This document shows, one piece after another, positions 25,599-35,500 of a stretch of 64,000 bases of DNA. A program made the position numbers and the translations under genes. This DNA is from Neorhizobium galegae (lineage in GTDB: Bacteria > Pseudomonadota > Alphaproteobacteria > Rhizobiales > Rhizobiaceae): NCBI RefSeq assembly GCF_017877055.1, contig NZ_JAGIPG010000006.1:124001-188000 (forward strand), in the 5' to 3' direction. Each line of letters starts with the position of its first letter. The stretch's first letter is position 1. The notes under the pieces are model-generated. The model had not been told where the DNA came from, made no database searches, and saw only the letters and a program-made list of their open reading frames with translations.

Positions 25599-26360
25599 AT
25601 GTTCGCGCTTCTGAAAAAGCCAGTTCGCTCCAAACCGAAACCGCTCGAAACGGTGAAGCGGACCCTTGATGTGGGCGATCGGGCGATGCCGCTGACGATC
25701 AGGGAAAACCGCCGCGCCACCCGCATAACGCTCCGGATCGAGCCGGGCGGCCGCGCGCTCAATCTCACCGTGCCGGCGGGCCTGCTGAAACGCGAGATCG
25801 ATGATTTCCTGGACCGCCATCAGGGCTGGCTGCTGACCAAGCTCGCGAAGTTTTCGGCCGATAACCCCATTCGATCAGGCGGCCGCATCGCCTTTCGGGG
25901 CGTTCCCCACCGGATCGAACACACCGGCACTCTCCGCGGCCTCACCGAAGCGGTGCTGATTGACGGCGAGCCGGTGCTGAGGGTCAGCGGCCTCGAGGAC
26001 CATATGGGCCGCCGGCTTTCTGCGTTTTTCAAGAAGGAAGCACGCAAGGACCTCGAAGTGCTGGTCGCTCGCCACGCTGCTGCCATCCGCAAGCCGATCA
26101 AGTCTGTCTCGATGAAGGACACCCGCAGCCGCTGGGGCTCCTGCTCCTGGGACGGGAACCTCAGCTTCTCCTGGCGCATCGTCATGGCGCCGCCTCTGAT
26201 CATCGATTATCTCGCGGCCCATGAAGTGGCGCATCTGAAGGAGATGAACCACGGCCCGAAATTCTGGGCGCTGTGCAAACAGCTCTGCCCGCGCATGGAA
26301 GAAGCCCGCAAATGGCTGAAACAGCACGGCTCGCAGCTGCATGCGATCGATTTCGAGTGA
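25599..26360 (+). CDS. YgjP-like zinc metallopeptidase domain protein
   Basis: This 253-residue protein belongs to the YgjP-like/WLM metallopeptidase family (formerly DUF45, SprT-like). It has the zinc motif HEVAH (His208, Glu209, His212), a third ligand candidate His218 in NHGPKFW, and the preceding RSRWGSC block typical of the family. No signal peptide or membrane segment is seen, so it is likely cytoplasmic. A role in protein quality control or DNA-protein crosslink removal has been suggested for related families, but none is shown for this subgroup. It stands alone, upstream of a gene-poor gap. Confidence 0.87.
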   Translation: MFALLKKPVRSKPKPLETVKRTLDVGDRAMPLTIRENRRATRITLRIEPGGRALNLTVPAGLLKREIDDFLDRHQGWLLTKLAKFSADNPIRSGGRIAFRGVPHRIEHTGTLRGLTEAVLIDGEPVLRVSGLEDHMGRRLSAFFKKEARKDLEVLVARHAAAIRKPIKSVSMKDTRSRWGSCSWDGNLSFSWRIVMAPPLIIDYLAAHEVAHLKEMNHGPKFWALCKQLCPRMEEARKWLKQHGSQLHAIDFE

Positions 26361-26377
26361 CGCGGAGGCATATGGAC

Positions 26378-26513
26378 CCTTGGGTCAAGCCCGAGGATGA
26401 CGACGTTGGATATTGTGCCCGTTCTCCGCGCAACGTGCAGTTTTCCTCAGTCATCTCCACTTTTTGGTCAGCCGCCGCCTCTCCTCCGTCATCCTCGGGC
26501 TTGACCCGAGGAT
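26378..26513. repeat. Dispersed palindromic element, copy C
   Basis: Two hairpins bound this 136-base element: CCTTGGG.CCCGAGG (26378-26396, one G-T pair) and the perfect ATCCTCGGG.CCCGAGGAT (26491-26513). It is of the same family as copies A, B and D but with a longer, unrelated middle. Confidence 0.6.
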
Positions 26514-27011
26514 CCACCTCCCGGCACTGATCCCGGTGCATATCTGACACCTCCGCGCCAATCCAATCAAACACTTAACCTCCTTCTCGTCCCCGCCCGC
26601 CAAACCCATGCCTACAATCTGCCCGTCCCGTTTCGGCTGCACCGACCCGCATGACCGGCGAGACGGGACCGGTGATCTGGTGGTCTGCCGTCATGCAAGC
26701 AGGTCGTCAGGGGCCTGCGCAGAAAATGGTCCCCCTCTCGCCTTGAGGCGGGGCGTGTGTGTGTCGCACACAACCCGGTATGGCATCCGTGCTCATTTCC
26801 ACGAAGTTAAATTCCATATCGCCGCAGAGGGACCGGAGTTGCGCGGAAAAACACACCGAACGGGACACGTCGCGTGTCACCTAAAACTACTTATTACCAG
26901 GCACCCGAGGTGTCCCGGCCGAATTCGAAAATAACCAGGATCACTAAGGCCGCATTCCGTCTGCTATGATTTGCCTCGACTCCGTCGGAATTTCATGTCA
27001 ATCCGCGCATC
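26514..27011. other. Gene-poor gap upstream of trpF, with unexplained hairpins
   Basis: About 500 bases without a convincing gene. A 108-codon open frame (26608-26934) has no family resemblance and no ribosome-binding site. Three short inverted repeats are visible: CGCC.GGCG near 26738-26750, TGTGTG.CACACA near 26756-26771 and GACACG.CGTGTC near 26865-26879. No T-tract terminator, trp attenuator leader or tRNA was recognised. It presumably holds the trpF promoter; a small RNA is possible but unsupported. Confidence 0.4.
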
Positions 27012-27668
27012 ATGAAACCTGATATCAAGATCTGCGGGTTGAAGACCCCCGAGGCAGTCGATCGCGCCGTGGCGCGGGGCGCCTCGCATATCGGCTTCAT
27101 CTTCTTTGCCAAGAGCCCGCGCTATGTCGAACCGGACCTTGCCGGAGACCTGGCCGATCGGGTCCGCGGACGAGTGAAGCTCGTGGCGGTAACCGTCGAT
27201 GCCGATGACGAGGAGCTCGACGATATCGTCTCGATGGTGCGGCCGGACATCCTGCAACTGCATGGCAACGAGAGCCCGGAACGGGTTCTGCAGGTGAAGG
27301 CGCTCTTCGGCCTGCCGGTCATGAAAGCACTTTCCGTGAAGGAAGCCGGCGATCTTGACCGGATTGATCCGTATATCGGCGTCGCCGACCGTTTTCTTTT
27401 CGATGCCAAAGCGCCTGCCGGCTCCGAGCTGCCGGGCGGCAACGGCGTTTCCTTTGACTGGAGCCTAATGGCTTCCCTTGACGAGGGCGTGGATTACATG
27501 CTTTCGGGAGGATTGAATAAGGATAATGCCGTTCTCGCCCTCAAATCGACGCGGGCAAGCGGTATCGATCTATCGTCCGGCGTCGAAAGTGCGCCGGGTA
27601 TCAAGGACCTTGGAATGATCGATGCGTTTTTCGATGCCGTCGCGGATGCGGGCCGGAAAAGCGCGTGA
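27012..27668 (+). CDS. trpF: Phosphoribosylanthranilate isomerase
   Basis: TrpF converts phosphoribosylanthranilate to the carboxyphenylamino-deoxyribulose phosphate, the third step of tryptophan synthesis. The 218-residue TIM-barrel protein begins KICGLKTPEA with the catalytic cysteine in the ICG motif, and has GFIFFAKSPRYV, LQLHGNES and the phosphate-binding LSGGLN and GIDLSSGVE motifs with the catalytic aspartate. It starts the trpF-trpB-trpA-accD-folC run, a conserved alphaproteobacterial order. trpE, trpG, trpD and trpC are not in the window. Confidence 0.97.
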   Translation: MKPDIKICGLKTPEAVDRAVARGASHIGFIFFAKSPRYVEPDLAGDLADRVRGRVKLVAVTVDADDEELDDIVSMVRPDILQLHGNESPERVLQVKALFGLPVMKALSVKEAGDLDRIDPYIGVADRFLFDAKAPAGSELPGGNGVSFDWSLMASLDEGVDYMLSGGLNKDNAVLALKSTRASGIDLSSGVESAPGIKDLGMIDAFFDAVADAGRKSA

Positions 27669-27679
27669 GGGAGTAGACA

Positions 27680-28900
27680 GTGAACGAGACGCCAAAACCC
27701 AATTCGTTCCGTTCCGGCCCCGACGAGGATGGCCGTTTCGGTATTTTCGGCGGGCGCTTCGTCGCCGAAACGCTGATGCCGCTGATCCTGGATCTCCAGG
27801 GCGAATGGGAAAAGGCGAAGAACGATCCTTCCTTCCAGAAGGAACTGGCCGACCTCGGCACCCATTATATCGGCCGTCCGAGCCCGCTCTATTTCGCCGA
27901 GCGCCTGACCGAGCATCTCGGTGGCGCGAAGATCTATTTCAAGCGCGAAGAGCTGAACCACACCGGCTCGCACAAGATCAACAACTGCATCGGCCAGATC
28001 CTGCTCGCCAAGCGCATGGGCAAGACCCGCATCATCGCGGAAACCGGCGCCGGCCAGCACGGCGTTGCGTCCGCGACCGTTGCTGCGCGTTTCGGTTTCC
28101 CCTGCGTCGTCTACATGGGCGCAACCGATGTCGAGCGCCAGGCGCCGAACGTCTTCCGCATGAAGCTCCTCGGCGCCGAAGTCATTCCGGTGACCGCCGG
28201 CAACGGCACGCTGAAGGACGCCATGAACGAGGCCCTGCGCGACTGGGTCACCAATGTCGAGGATACCTATTATCTGATCGGCACGGCTGCCGGCCCGCAT
28301 CCCTATCCGGAACTCGTCCGCGACTTCCAGTCGGTGATCGGCAAGGAGGCCCGCGAGCAGATTCTTGAAGCCGAAGGCCGGCTGCCGGATATGGTCATCG
28401 CTGCCGTCGGCGGCGGTTCGAACGCGATCGGCATCTTCCATCCGTTCCTGGATGATGCGGGCGTGCAGATCGTCGGCGTCGAAGCGGGCGGCCGCGGCCT
28501 TCAGGGCGTCGAGCACTGCGCCTCGATCACCGCCGGCGCGCCGGGCGTGCTGCATGGCAACCGCACTTACCTGCTGCAGGATCATGACGGCCAGATCCTC
28601 GAGGGCCATTCGGTCTCGGCCGGCCTCGATTATCCGGGTATCGGTCCCGAGCATAGCTGGCTGCACGATATCGGCCGGGCGGAATATGTGCCGATCATGG
28701 ACCACGAGGCCCTCGACGCCTTCCAGGTCCTGACCCGTCTCGAAGGCATCATCCCCGCGCTGGAACCGAGCCATGCCCTGGCAGAGGTGATCAAGCGAGC
28801 GCCAAAAATGCGCAAGGACCAGATTATCGTGATGAACCTCTCCGGTCGCGGCGACAAGGACATCTTCACCGTCGCCAAGATTCTCGGAATGGATATGTGA
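27680..28900 (+). CDS. trpB: Tryptophan synthase beta chain
   Basis: TrpB condenses indole with serine to give tryptophan, using pyridoxal phosphate. The 406-residue protein has the PLP lysine in HTGSHKINN (Lys99), the ETGAGQHG motif, and the glycine-rich phosphate site GGGSNAIG. It begins with GTG (27680), 11 bases after trpF, and ends one base before trpA, so the alpha and beta subunits are made together. Confidence 0.98.
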   Translation: MNETPKPNSFRSGPDEDGRFGIFGGRFVAETLMPLILDLQGEWEKAKNDPSFQKELADLGTHYIGRPSPLYFAERLTEHLGGAKIYFKREELNHTGSHKINNCIGQILLAKRMGKTRIIAETGAGQHGVASATVAARFGFPCVVYMGATDVERQAPNVFRMKLLGAEVIPVTAGNGTLKDAMNEALRDWVTNVEDTYYLIGTAAGPHPYPELVRDFQSVIGKEAREQILEAEGRLPDMVIAAVGGGSNAIGIFHPFLDDAGVQIVGVEAGGRGLQGVEHCASITAGAPGVLHGNRTYLLQDHDGQILEGHSVSAGLDYPGIGPEHSWLHDIGRAEYVPIMDHEALDAFQVLTRLEGIIPALEPSHALAEVIKRAPKMRKDQIIVMNLSGRGDKDIFTVAKILGMDM

Positions 28901-28901
28901 C

Positions 28902-29741
28902 ATGACCGTTCGTATGGACAAACGTTTCGCGGCCGTGAAAGCTGAAGGCCGCCCCGCTTTGGTCACCTATTTCATGGGTGGCGATCCGGATTTCGACACC
29001 TCGCTCGGCATCATGAAGGCGCTGCCGGGCGCCGGTTCCGATATCATCGAGCTCGGCATGCCGTTTTCCGATCCGATGGCGGACGGCCCCGCGGTCCAGA
29101 TGGCCGGTCAGCGCGCGCTGAAGGGCGGTCAGACGCTGTCGAAGACGCTCGATCTCGCAGCCAGGTTCCGCGAAACCGACAACGACACGCCGATCGTCAT
29201 GATGGGCTACTACAACCCGATCTACGTCTATGGCGTCGACAAGTTCCTGGACGATGCGATCGCAGCTGGCATCGACGGCCTGATCGTCGTCGACCTGCCG
29301 CCGGAAATGGATGACGAACTCTGCATCCCGGCGCTCGCCAAGGGCATCAACTTCATCCGCCTCGCCACCCCGACGACGGACGACAAGCGCCTGCCGACGG
29401 TTCTCAAGAACACGTCCGGTTTCGTCTATTACGTCTCGATGAACGGCATTACGGGTTCCGCGCTGCCCGACCCGTCGCTGATTGCCGGTGCTGTCAAACG
29501 CATCAAGGGGCATACGGACCTGCCGGTCTGCGTCGGTTTCGGCGTCAAGACCGCCGATCATGCCAAGGCGATCGGTGCTTCGGCCGATGGCGTCGTCGTC
29601 GGCACCGCAATCGTCCAGCAGATTGCCGGCAGCCTAACCAAGGACGGCAAGGCTGGTCCGGATACCGTCGCCTCGGTCGTGACGCTGGTTCGTGGCCTGG
29701 CGACCGGCGTCCGCGCCGCCCGCCTTGTTGCCGCCGAATAG
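28902..29741 (+). CDS. trpA: Tryptophan synthase alpha chain
   Basis: TrpA cleaves indole-3-glycerol phosphate and channels indole to TrpB. The 279-residue TIM barrel has the catalytic glutamate in IELGMPFSDPMADGP and the catalytic aspartate in IDGLIVVDLPPEM. Phosphate-binding VGFGVKT and VVVGTAIV segments follow. The gene starts one base after the trpB stop codon. Forty-two bases separate it from accD, which probably shares the transcript. Confidence 0.98.
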   Translation: MTVRMDKRFAAVKAEGRPALVTYFMGGDPDFDTSLGIMKALPGAGSDIIELGMPFSDPMADGPAVQMAGQRALKGGQTLSKTLDLAARFRETDNDTPIVMMGYYNPIYVYGVDKFLDDAIAAGIDGLIVVDLPPEMDDELCIPALAKGINFIRLATPTTDDKRLPTVLKNTSGFVYYVSMNGITGSALPDPSLIAGAVKRIKGHTDLPVCVGFGVKTADHAKAIGASADGVVVGTAIVQQIAGSLTKDGKAGPDTVASVVTLVRGLATGVRAARLVAAE

Positions 29742-29783
29742 TTTCCCCACATTAGGCTTGGATTCCAACGGGAGTACGCCCAA

Positions 29784-30680
29784 GTGAACTGGATCACCAA
29801 TTACGTCCGGCCGCGCATCAACTCCATGCTCGGTCGCCCCAACCGGGACGTTCCGGAAAACCTCTGGATCAAGTGCCCCGAGACAGGGGAAATGGTCTTC
29901 CACAAGGACCTGGAAGAGAACAAGTGGGTCATCCCCGCTTCCGGCTTCCACATGAAGATGCCCGCCAAGGCCCGTCTCGTCGATCTCTTCGATGGCGGTG
30001 TCTTCGAAGCGTTTCCGCAGCCGAAAGTCGCCCAGGATCCGCTGAAATTCCGCGATTCCAAGCGTTATGCCGATCGCCTGAAGGACAGCCGCGTCAAGAC
30101 CGAGCAGGAGGACACGATCCTCGCGGGTCTCGGCGAAGTCCAGGGCCTGAAGCTCGTGGCGGTTGTTCATGAATTCAATTTCATCGGCGGTTCGCTCGGC
30201 ATGGCCGCCGGCGAGGCGATCGTCCGGGCCTGCGAACGGGCCGTGACGGAAAAGTGCCCGCTGGTGATCTTCCCGGCTTCCGGCGGAGCGCGCATGCAGG
30301 AAGGCATCCTGTCGCTGATGCAGCTTCCGCGCACCACCGTCGCGGTCGACATGCTGAAGGAAGCGGGCCTTCCTTACATCGTCGTTCTCACCAACCCGAC
30401 CACAGGCGGCGTCACCGCCTCCTATGCGATGCTGGGCGATGTCCACATCGCCGAACCGGGCGCCGAGATCGGCTTTGCGGGCAAGCGCGTCATCGAGCAG
30501 ACCCTGCGCGAAAAGCTGCCTGAGGGCTTCCAGACGTCGGAATACCTGCTGGAGCATGGCATGGTCGACATGGTGGTGAAGCGCCACGATATTCCCTCGA
30601 CGCTCGCCAAGATCCTGAAGATGCTGACGAAACAGCCTGTCCAGGAAGCGCTGCCGGCACCGATCGCGTTGAGCGCCTGA
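29784..30680 (+). CDS. accD: Acetyl-CoA carboxylase carboxyltransferase subunit beta
   Basis: AccD with AccA transfers the carboxyl group from biotin to acetyl-CoA, giving malonyl-CoA for fatty-acid synthesis. The 298-residue protein has the crotonase-like core (FIGGSLGMAAGEAI, FPASGGARMQEG, NPTTGGVTASYAMLGD). The N-terminal zinc ribbon is degenerate: compared with E. coli CxxC-x15-CxxC, only Cys31 remains, and Thr34, Ile50 and Ser53 replace the other three cysteines. The start is GTG with GGGAG nine bases upstream. Its place between trpA and folC is typical of alphaproteobacteria. Confidence 0.97.
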   Translation: MNWITNYVRPRINSMLGRPNRDVPENLWIKCPETGEMVFHKDLEENKWVIPASGFHMKMPAKARLVDLFDGGVFEAFPQPKVAQDPLKFRDSKRYADRLKDSRVKTEQEDTILAGLGEVQGLKLVAVVHEFNFIGGSLGMAAGEAIVRACERAVTEKCPLVIFPASGGARMQEGILSLMQLPRTTVAVDMLKEAGLPYIVVLTNPTTGGVTASYAMLGDVHIAEPGAEIGFAGKRVIEQTLREKLPEGFQTSEYLLEHGMVDMVVKRHDIPSTLAKILKMLTKQPVQEALPAPIALSA

Positions 30681-30714
30681 GCGGAAGAGTGCATCGAAAG
30701 CCGGAGCGGCGGGA

Positions 30715-32067
30715 ATGACCACCATGAACGAGCCCGTTGTGAGCGCGGCCGAGCGGGAAATTGAGCGGCTGATGACCCTTCATCCGAAGGGCTTCGATCT
30801 ATCGCTCGACCGGATCACCCGCCTGCTCGAAATTCTGGGCAATCCGCACAGGAAACTGCCGCCGGTCATCCATGTGGCCGGCACCAACGGCAAGGGTTCC
30901 GTGACCGCCTTCTGCCGCGCCCTTCTGGAAGCGGGCGGTTATGCGACGCATGTCCATACGTCCCCGCATCTCGTCCACTGGCACGAGCGCTACCGGATCG
31001 GCGTCAAGGGCGGCCGCAGCAAGATCGTCGGCGACGCGATGCTTGCGGATGCCCTGCGGCGCATTGCGGCGGCGAATGCCGGCCAGATGATCACTGTTTT
31101 CGAAATCCTGACGGCCGCGACCTTTCTCCTGTTTTCCGAGCAGCCGGGCGACGCGGTGATCCTCGAAGTCGGCCTCGGCGGCCGTTTCGATGCCACCAAT
31201 GTCATTACCGATCCGGCTGTCTCGGTGATCATGCCGATCTCGCTCGATCACCAGGCCTATCTCGGCGATCGGGTCGAACTGATTGCCGCCGAAAAGGCAG
31301 GCATCATGAAGCGCGGCCGCCCGGTCGTCATCGGCCATCAGGAATTCGAAGCGGCCCGTGACGTGCTGATATCGACCGCCGAGCGGCTCGGCTGTCCGAC
31401 CGCCGTCTATGGCCAGGAATTTTCCGCCCATGAGGAATTCGGTCGGCTGATCTATCAGGACGAATTCGGTCTTGCCGACCTGCCCTTGCCGCGGCTGCCG
31501 GGCCGCCACCAATATGCCAACGCCGCCGCCGCCATCCGCGCCGTCAAGGCTGCCGGCTTCACCGTCACAGAGGCGATGATGGAAAAGGCCATGGCGACGG
31601 TCGAATGGCCGGCCCGCTTGCAGAAGCTGACCGAAGGCGAGCTCTTGGAATATGCGCCGGAAGGCTCCGAAATCTGGCTGGATGGCGGGCACAATCCCGG
31701 CGCCGGCGAGGTGATCGCCGAGGCGATGGCGGCTTTCGAGGAACGCCAGGCCCGTCCGCTCTACATTATCGCCGGCATGATCAACACCAAGGATCCGATC
31801 GGCTACTTCCGCGCCTTCGCGGATATCGCCGAACACGTCTTTACCGTCCGCATTCGAGGCAGCGAATCGGGGCTCGACCCGGTGGTTCTCGCCCACGCCG
31901 CGTTCGATGCCGGCCTGGTGGCCGAACCCGCCGGCTCCACGGCCGAGGCATTGCAGGAAATCACCCGCCGCCAGGTGCCGGGCGCTCCGCCGCCGCGCAT
32001 CCTGATCGGCGGCTCGCTGTATTTCGCCGGCAATGTGCTTGCCGACAACGGTACCCCGCCGACCTGA
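30715..32067 (+). CDS. folC: Bifunctional folylpolyglutamate/dihydrofolate synthase
   Basis: FolC adds glutamate to dihydropteroate and to folates, trapping the cofactor in the cell. The 450-residue Mur-ligase-like protein has the ATP motif GTNGKGSV (residues 56-63), the SPHLVHWHERYRIG segment, EVGLGGRFDATN with its catalytic glutamate, and LDGGHNPGA in the C-terminal domain. The ATG at 30715 has GGAG eight bases upstream; an ATG three codons later is the alternative. It ends the trpFBA-accD-folC run, before a bidirectional terminator. Confidence 0.96.
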   Translation: MTTMNEPVVSAAEREIERLMTLHPKGFDLSLDRITRLLEILGNPHRKLPPVIHVAGTNGKGSVTAFCRALLEAGGYATHVHTSPHLVHWHERYRIGVKGGRSKIVGDAMLADALRRIAAANAGQMITVFEILTAATFLLFSEQPGDAVILEVGLGGRFDATNVITDPAVSVIMPISLDHQAYLGDRVELIAAEKAGIMKRGRPVVIGHQEFEAARDVLISTAERLGCPTAVYGQEFSAHEEFGRLIYQDEFGLADLPLPRLPGRHQYANAAAAIRAVKAAGFTVTEAMMEKAMATVEWPARLQKLTEGELLEYAPEGSEIWLDGGHNPGAGEVIAEAMAAFEERQARPLYIIAGMINTKDPIGYFRAFADIAEHVFTVRIRGSESGLDPVVLAHAAFDAGLVAEPAGSTAEALQEITRRQVPGAPPPRILIGGSLYFAGNVLADNGTPPT

Positions 32068-32091
32068 CTGCAAAGATTGCGACAGACATAG

Positions 32092-32127
32092 AAAAAGCCC
32101 GGCTGCAGGGATGAGCCGGGCTTTTTT
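32092..32127. terminator. Bidirectional terminator folC/trxA
   Basis: A 12-bp perfect stem (AAAAAGCCCGGC, 32092-32103, with its complement at 32115-32126) is followed by T residues on both strands, between the convergent folC and trxA genes. Confidence 0.92.
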
Positions 32128-32148
32128 ATGCGGGCATGCGACTGGAAG

Positions 32149-32469
32149 TTAGGCGGCGCTGGAAATCCAGGCCGAAAGTGCGGTCTTCGGAGCGGCGCCA
32201 ACCTTGATGTCGGCGACTTCGCCCCCCTTGAACATGGCAAGCGTCGGGATCGAACGCACGCCGAACTGGGCAGCCAGTTCAGGATTTTCGTCGATGTTCA
32301 GCTTGACGACCTTCACCTTGCCGGCAAGCTCGTTCGAAATTTCTTCGAGGCTCGGACCGATCATTTTGCAGGGGCCGCACCATTCAGCCCAGAAATCCAC
32401 GATCACCGGCTGGGCGGAGTCGAGGACTTCGGCCTGGAAGTTGCTGTTGTCGACTTTTACGGTAGCCAT
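32149..32469 (-). CDS. trxA: Thioredoxin 1
   Basis: This 106-residue thioredoxin reduces cytoplasmic protein disulfides. The active site WCGPCK is present, together with FWAEWCGPC context, the cis-proline in SIPTL and FKGGE. The ATG at 32469 is chosen because AGGAG sits six bases upstream; the open frame begins five codons earlier. It lies 72 bases downstream of addA on the same strand, an arrangement common in Rhizobiales, but it probably has its own promoter in that gap. Confidence 0.97.
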   Translation of the reverse strand: MATVKVDNSNFQAEVLDSAQPVIVDFWAEWCGPCKMIGPSLEEISNELAGKVKVVKLNIDENPELAAQFGVRSIPTLAMFKGGEVADIKVGAAPKTALSAWISSAA

Positions 32470-32541
32470 AGGGCTCTCCTTCACGATTCTCTGTTGGTGT
32501 AAATGTGAGCCTGCCGCTCAGAGTTTTCAATGGCCGCTATC

Positions 32542-35500
32542 TCACTTTGTTTTGAGTTCTGCAAGCGAACGTGACAGCAGTTCCGGCGGCAGCGAAACGA
32601 CCTGCGCCGACTCGGTGTAGACAAGCACGCACTCGAAGTGTTTTGCCGGATAAAGCGGCTTCAGGATCTCGCGATAGATGGCGAGCTGGGCTCGGTGCGA
32701 GAGCGGCACGTCCTGCGAAGTCTTCGGGGTGATGCGATTGGTCTTGTAGTCGAGGATGAACACCCGGTCCTCGGTCACCACCAACCGGTCGATGCGGCCG
32801 GAAATGGCGTAGTCGCGTCCCTCCAGCACCAGCGTGCCCATGATCGACACTTCCGACTGGCTTCGCTCGGAAAAGATCGGCCCAAGTTCGGCATGCGCAA
32901 GCACCGACATGACGCTGGCGACCAGCTTTTCGCGCTCCCCCGCCGGCCAGAAACGGGCCGCGCGATCCGCGTACCGCCGGGCGGCGGAGGCACGCTCGGC
33001 CTCGGGAAAATCTGTCAGCATCTGCAGCATGCGGTGAACCAGTTTACCCTTCTGCAGCGCCAGCCCCGCGCCTTGCGTCTGGTCGCCGAACAACGGCGAG
33101 GTGATGATCAGATCGTCCGCGTCATCGTCGATCATCGTTCCGGCACCGGATGGGCTGAGCGGTCGCGGTAGCATCTTCTGGGCGGGCACAGGGCGGGAGA
33201 GGGCTTGCGGCAGCGCTTGCTTGCCAGCCGGTGCCGTCTCCCTGTGCGCGGCTTTCGGCGCCTGGCCGGGGGCGGCCGGAAGCCGCCACCTGAAGCCACC
33301 CCATTCGCCATCGGCCCCGTGAAATTCCGCCGGGCTGCAATGATGCTCGTCAGCGGCAAGCGCCTTGGAAATCATCGACTGCCAGGTATCCGGATTATCG
33401 ATCTTGCCGCGATAACCGCAGACGATCAGCCGGTCCGCGGCCCGCGTCATGCCGACATAGAGCAGCCGGCGATATTCTTCCTCGGTGGACGTCCGGATCC
33501 GGTCGTCATCGGCTGATGTCATCGCATTGGTCAGCATCTTGCCCGGCACCCAGGCCGGCACATCCTCGCCGCCGATCCGCAGCAGCCGGAATTTCGGCAC
33601 ATGCGAGGAGATGAACGCTTTCGAGCCGCTGTCGACGAGAAACACGACCGGCGCTTCCAGCCCCTTGGAAGCGTGCACGGTCATGATCCGCACCTCGTTA
33701 CGGCCGCCGTCCTGCTCGCGCTTCACCTCCGGCGATTCGATCTCCAGCGTCGAGATGAAGGCCTGCAGGCCGGGCAATCCGCTGGTCTCGTGGTCGAGCG
33801 CGAAGGTCAGGAACTCGTCGAGAATGTCGCCCGCCTCGGTGCCGAGCCGGCCAAGGAATTTTCGCCGCCCGCCCTGCGCCCCGAGAATCCGGGCAAACAG
33901 ATCGTGCGGGCTGAGCTGTCGCGACAGGGCAAGCAGGTGCTGGAGCCGGTCGGCCGCATCGCGGAACCGGAGCGGTTGTTCCTCGCCCAAACGGTTGAGC
34001 TGCGCCCAGGCGCTCGTATTCTCCGCCCGCCGCGCCGCGACTTCGAAGACGTCTTCTTCGGAGAGATTGAAGAGCGGGCTTTTCAGCAGCGCGGCCAGCG
34101 AAAGATCGTCCTGCGGCAAAAGCAGAAAACGACCGAGCGCCAGAAGATCCTGCACGGCGATATGGCTCGTCAGCCGCAACCGGTCGGCACCGGCGACGGG
34201 AATGTTGTCGCGGCGTTTCAGTGCCCGGGTCAGCGCGTTGACGAAGGCGTCACGTTTTCTGACCAGGACGAGGATATCGCCGGCCTCGATCGGCCGTTCG
34301 ACGCCCTTCTCGATAATCGTTTCCTTGCCGATCATCTCGTCGATCCGGTTGGCAATCCGGCTTGCCAAAATGGCTGACGGCGCCTTGTCGGGCGTCGAAT
34401 CGAACGGCGCGGTCCAGTCCTCCTCCTGCTCGGAGACTTCGGGCACGACCACGTCCCAGAGATCGACGGCTCCGGGATGACCGATCCGGTTGGAGCGGTG
34501 TTGCACCGGCTCGCCAAGCGCGCTGAGGCCTCGAAAATTCTCCTCCAGCGAAAACACCTGGTCGACGGCCGCGAGCACATCGGCGGTGGAGCGGAAGGAG
34601 AGCGGCAGCCGCACCGGATGGAAAGCCTGGCCGCTGGCCCGCACCCGCTTTTCCGTCTCGCTTCTTTCCTCGGCGAAGCGCTCCGGGCGTGCCCCTTGGA
34701 AGGAATAGATCGACTGTTTTTCGTCCCCGACCGCAAAGATCGTGCGGCGGGTCTCGCGAGCGCTGGCACCGGAATAGAAATCCTCGGCCAGCGACTTGAT
34801 CACCGTCCACTGGATCGGGCTCGTATCCTGCGCTTCGTCGACGAGAATGTGGTCGATGCCCTGGTCCAGCTTGTAATGCACCCAGGCCCCGACGCCGTCG
34901 CGGGTCAGAAGATCGGCGGTCCGGGCGATCAGGTCCTCGAAGTCGAGCAGGCTGCGCTGTTTCTTCAGGTCCTCGTAGTCGTCGTTGAGGCGTTGCGCCA
35001 GCGTCAGCGCCGCCTTGGTGGCGAGGAACATTCTGACCAGCCGCAGCCGGTCGCGGCAGGCGACGACATGGGCTCGAGCGGTGGCCACGGCATCGGCCAA
35101 GTCCGGTGCCGTCGTTGTCATCGCCTTGGCGATCAGCGAACTGTCGGCCTTCGGCTTGCCCTCGCGGGTGAGAAAGATCTGGTCGAGATGCTGGGCTCGC
35201 TTCAGGACATCCGGTTCCTTGGCGGCCAGCCGGAGACCGTAGGCCACGTCCGTGACCTTCTGCCCACCCTTCTGGTCGGCGAGCGCCAGATAGAGATCGA
35301 GCGTCAGGCCGGAAAGCCCGGGCAGGGGCCAGTAGCCGGCTGCGATACTGTCTTCCGTGTCGGCCGGACCGAGCCCCAGGGCGCGCTTCAGTTCGACGCC
35401 GATGCCGCCGTGGCGTTCGGCATGGGCAATGAAACGGCGGATGGCGGTACGGTTGGCAATGATATCGCCGAGCAGCGTTTCGAGCCCGAACTCGTCGCCG

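Noticed and set aside
26608..26934. 108-codon open frame upstream of trpF
   Set aside because: No ribosome-binding site, no family resemblance, and atypical composition rich in Cys, His and Arg.
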